In this document: piece after piece, positions 61,798-64,000 of the stretch
Layout of the letters: each line of letters opens with the position of its first letter
How positions within the stretch are numbered: the stretch's first letter is position 1
Origin: Bin5 sp965200685
GTDB taxonomy: Bacteria; Chloroflexota; Anaerolineae; Caldilineales; Caldilineaceae
Direction of reading: 5' to 3'
Assembly (NCBI GenBank): GCA_965200685.1
Contig: OZ241379.1
Coordinates: 4,297,641 to 4,361,640 of the forward strand
Length of the DNA: 64,000 nt
Program-made: the position numbers and the translations under genes
The notes under the pieces: generated by a model
Seen by the model: only the letters and a program-made list of their open reading frames with translations
Told to the model about the DNA's origin: nothing
The model's database searches: none

Positions 61798-61822
61798 ACT
61801 GCAGTGGCCCATCACTGCAGTT
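61798..61822. repeat. intercistronic hairpin between binding protein and permease
   Basis: AACTGCAGTG and CACTGCAGTT, perfect ten-base arms and a five-base loop. It sits 10 bases behind the binding-protein stop, as does the hairpin at 7957-8014 in the first sugar operon, and has a related core. Confidence 0.6.
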
Positions 61823-61831
61823 ACTGGTGTG

Positions 61832-63196
61832 TCATTCTAATGATGCCATATTCTGCTCAATAATGCGTTCGACTTCGGTACTGAAATCCGTGAGCATCTG
61901 GCTGGCATTCATCTCTACACTTCCGTTGATGAACGGGACGACGATATTGTTCCAAGCGCCGCCGTAGTCTTGCCAATAGGGCGGATAGGGGGCCGCATGG
62001 CCAGTTTCCATCTGGCTTGCAAAAATGCTTACATTGGCCGGCGGCAGATTTCCGCTTGCCGCCACCTCATTCCACAAGGGTACGGAGGACTTGCGGCCTG
62101 GGATACTTCGCAGAGGTTCCGAGATCAGGATATTGGTTGATTCGGTGTTGGTCAGGAACTTGTTAAAGATCCAGGCTGCTTCCAGATCCACTGTGTTGTG
62201 GGCGATGCCCCAAGCCCCACCGGCACCATTGATACAGGAAGACCCTAGTGGGGAATTGGGCAGAGCAACACAGTCGAAGTCAAACTTGTCACCGATGTTG
62301 GCCCGCATATGATTTGTCGCCCAGGAACCTTGGAAGGCCATGGGGACCAGGCCGGCTGCAAAGGGATCTACGCCCTCCGGCGCGGCCCCGGCTTCTGGGT
62401 ACATGCCCTGTTCCCGGGCCCCTGCAAACCATTCAAAGAGATCTGTGGTCTCTGGGCTGTTGACTAGGATTTCTTTGAAGCCTTCGCCAAAGACATCACC
62501 GCCCCAGCCTAAGATCAGGCCATGCCATACCCAGTTCCACGGGAAAAGTTGAAGCCCCCACTTGCTAAACATATCCCCCTCCATCTCTACGAAGTTGAGG
62601 GCCAAGTCCAGCAGATCAGGCCACTCCCACTCATCTGTGGGATAGGGTATGCCCGCCTCATCGAACATCTGCTTATTGAAGTAAATGCCTACATTGGAAA
62701 AGTCATAGGGCAGCGCGTAGAGATCACCTTTCCACTCCATCTGTAGGGTCTGGGCCGGCCAGAAGTCATCTACATCGACCTCCTCCGCGTCCCTGTCAAT
62801 GAGCGGCTGCAGATTTGTCGTCCATCCCTTGCTGCCATAGACCGGCACATCAAATGTACGTGTGTACCAGATGTCCGGTAGCTGGCCGCCAACGCCTTGG
62901 GTGTTGATCGAGTTGTAGAACTCTGTGCCGGCCAGGTCTAGGTATTCGATTGTTATATCCGAATAGGCGGCATGGAAATTGTCAATGACCTTTTCAAAGA
63001 GGGGCTGGTCGGCTTCCCCATGATTTGAGATGAACCGTAGGTTTACCGGTTCGGCAGCAGCCATGTCAGACCCGCCACTATCGGGGCCTGGGGCCGCGGG
63101 CGCGGCACAGGCAGCCATGGCCATTGCCAGCGAAGTGCCACCGATAGTGGCCAGAAATTGTCGTCTGCTCACGCTTTGTTTGGTTTCGTTACGCAT
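61832..63196 (-). CDS. sugar ABC transporter substrate-binding lipoprotein
   Basis: 454 residues from the ATG at 63196, nine bases after AAAGGA. The signal has a twin-arginine pattern (SRRQFLATIGG) and a lipobox (AMAAC, Cys near 31), then a Gly/Ser-rich tether. The body is a family 1 binding protein (DIWYTRTFDVPVYGSKG, then NGAGGAWGIAHNT near the hinge). It captures a carbohydrate outside the membrane for the two permeases downstream. A PhyH gene is upstream on the same strand, with a promoter between. Confidence 0.9.
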   Translation of the reverse strand: MRNETKQSVSRRQFLATIGGTSLAMAMAACAAPAAPGPDSGGSDMAAAEPVNLRFISNHGEADQPLFEKVIDNFHAAYSDITIEYLDLAGTEFYNSINTQGVGGQLPDIWYTRTFDVPVYGSKGWTTNLQPLIDRDAEEVDVDDFWPAQTLQMEWKGDLYALPYDFSNVGIYFNKQMFDEAGIPYPTDEWEWPDLLDLALNFVEMEGDMFSKWGLQLFPWNWVWHGLILGWGGDVFGEGFKEILVNSPETTDLFEWFAGAREQGMYPEAGAAPEGVDPFAAGLVPMAFQGSWATNHMRANIGDKFDFDCVALPNSPLGSSCINGAGGAWGIAHNTVDLEAAWIFNKFLTNTESTNILISEPLRSIPGRKSSVPLWNEVAASGNLPPANVSIFASQMETGHAAPYPPYWQDYGGAWNNIVVPFINGSVEMNASQMLTDFSTEVERIIEQNMASLE

Positions 63197-63240
63197 AGAT
63201 GTAGTCCTTTCGCGTACTGTGATTTGCACTTCTTGCCGTT

Positions 63241-63268
63241 ATCATAGGGCAAACGCGCAAATACTCAA
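63241..63268 (-). promoter_or_regulatory. sigma70-like promoter of the second sugar operon
   Basis: On the minus strand TTGAGT (63263-63268) and TATGAT (63241-63246) with a 16-base spacer, about 45 bases upstream of the binding-protein start. Confidence 0.5.
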
Positions 63269-63314
63269 AAGATGAATAAGAGACCTACACTGCAGTGCTC
63301 TGTACCCTGTGATG

Positions 63315-64000
63315 TTACGGATCACTGTCCTGTGCCGGCTGTGAAAGCGGAAACCCGGGGCCAACCAAGGCCGCGCCATCAGCCACTGTAAAGGTTGGGA
63401 TCAGGGGATGGTTCGGCGCTTGTGACAGCTTCACCTGCACCCCCTCGGCCATGAAGATCATGACATGGGCGCGACGTTGACGGTCTGTGACATTGGGCGG
63501 GGTGGCGTGGAAGTTGAGGCAGTGGTGGAACATGCACTCGCCGGCTTTCAGCTCCACAGGTCGCCCGATGGAGGCCGGCTCATGGGCCATCTTCTGCCGT
63601 TCAGACTCCTCCGGTTCGCGTCCTTCGGCCGCGGCCACAGCCCGGGCTTCCTGTTCAGCCGCATAGGATTCTAGGCCGAAACGGGGGTCAGTATGACTGC
63701 CGGGCACTACATGCATACAGCCATTCTCCGCTGTTGCATCGTCCAATGCCAGCCAACAGGTTACAATCTGTGGCTCTCGCAGAGGCCAGAGGTAGAAATC
63801 CTGATGAAAGCGGAAATGGCCATTGTCCCCTGGCGGTTTGGAGATCACCTGGTCATGCCACAAGCGTACTTGGGACGTGTTCAAGAGAGCGCAGGCCACG
63901 CCGGCAAGCAGCGGATGATGCAGCAGCCGCTCATAGGGCACTGCCCGCTTCCACATATTCACGTACTGGGTGATCGGGCGAGGTTGTTGCGCCCCCGCGT
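63315..64000 (-). CDS. phytanoyl-CoA dioxygenase family protein (PhyH), 5' end outside the window
   Basis: The frame is open to the window edge (PRPITQYVNMWKR precedes the first possible start), so the N-terminus is missing. The iron ligands are HQD (RFHQDFYLW) and a distal His in LNFHATPPN, with the 2-oxoglutarate Arg in RRAHVMIF. The remaining 228 codons cover the catalytic core. It lies upstream of the second sugar operon and in the same direction. Third PhyH gene of the window; it has a long charged insert (about 30 residues, EQEARAVAAAEGREPEESERQK region) after the first motif. Substrate unknown. Confidence 0.85.
   Translation of the reverse strand, partial: AGAQQPRPITQYVNMWKRAVPYERLLHHPLLAGVACALLNTSQVRLWHDQVISKPPGDNGHFRFHQDFYLWPLREPQIVTCWLALDDATAENGCMHVVPGSHTDPRFGLESYAAEQEARAVAAAEGREPEESERQKMAHEPASIGRPVELKAGECMFHHCLNFHATPPNVTDRQRRAHVMIFMAEGVQVKLSQAPNHPLIPTFTVADGAALVGPGFPLSQPAQDSDP

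Noticed and set aside
1..64000. tRNA, rRNA or riboswitch
   Set aside because: No cloverleaf-like segment, T-loop GTTCGA context outside genes, rRNA-like sequence or known aptamer core was found by eye; a covariance-model search would be needed to exclude small ones.

Overview
The window looks like a chromosome segment of an uncultivated Chloroflexota bacterium, probably of Caldilinea/Anaerolinea type. The grounds are indirect: secreted proteins with long Pro/Thr linkers, SH3b and LysM modules, UPF0261 (Tm-1-like) genes, several phytanoyl-CoA dioxygenases, sugar ABC operons with twin-arginine lipoprotein binding proteins, and moderately high GC. No rRNA or tRNA gene and no CRISPR array was seen.

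Layout. 0-6 kb: two paralogous secreted glycoside-hydrolase-like proteins flank a DNA methyltransferase fused to an Mrr-type nuclease domain; moaB follows. 6.3-13.7 kb: a plus-strand carbohydrate operon with promoter, binding protein, two permeases, a D-tagatose-3-epimerase-like isomerase, an amidohydrolase, a second TIM-barrel isomerase and a Gfo/Idh/MocA oxidoreductase. 13.8-18.7 kb: a propeller-GlcG/HbpS fusion, a LysM-cytochrome c fusion and a degenerate J-domain protein. 18.7-21.5 kb: KDPG aldolase and KDG kinase (overlapping by 4 nt), a PhyH oxygenase and a permease relic.

21.5-32.9 kb is an accessory, defence-like island: coiled-coil PD-(D/E)XK-like proteins (one ended early by an amber codon), a NYN-domain nuclease, an ABC-type ATPase/TOPRIM pair (a split OLD-like arrangement), about twelve inverted-repeat elements starting with GTCTGAATCAGGATT, a GxxExxY protein, fragments of a second restriction-modification (RM) gene with a coiled-coil/membrane gene between them, and a 1365-residue type IIG-like RM enzyme that carries one element in frame. 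The RM gene starts one base after the last gene of an amino-acid ABC operon (37.4-32.9 kb).

37.7-46.4 kb is sugar-acid and accessory metabolism: two mandelate-racemase-type enzymes, PhyH, a Tm-1-like/PEP-hydrolase-like pair, a Gfo/Idh/MocA oxidoreductase, a cupin and a small membrane protein. 46.5-49 kb holds an ECF sigma factor, a zinc-finger anti-sigma factor and a bactofilin-like membrane protein in one operon. 49.2-51.3 kb is a chelatase-type AAA+/VWA gene split by a -1 frameshift at an A8 run with a hairpin behind it. 51.4-54.0 kb: TPR, PHP and MenH-like genes.

54.1-60 kb is a second RM island: a complete type-ISP-like RM gene, TnpB 3'-end fragments, and a tandem duplication (974 and 1172 bp) of [TnpB tail - coiled-coil/membrane gene - RM 5' end]; the two copies differ by 66 codons of coiled-coil repeats. 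59.9-64 kb is a second sugar ABC operon and a PhyH gene running off the window. The most unusual observations are the frameshifted chelatase gene, the in-frame palindromic element, the coiled-coil/membrane genes lodged in RM debris at two sites, and the LysM-cytochrome fusion.
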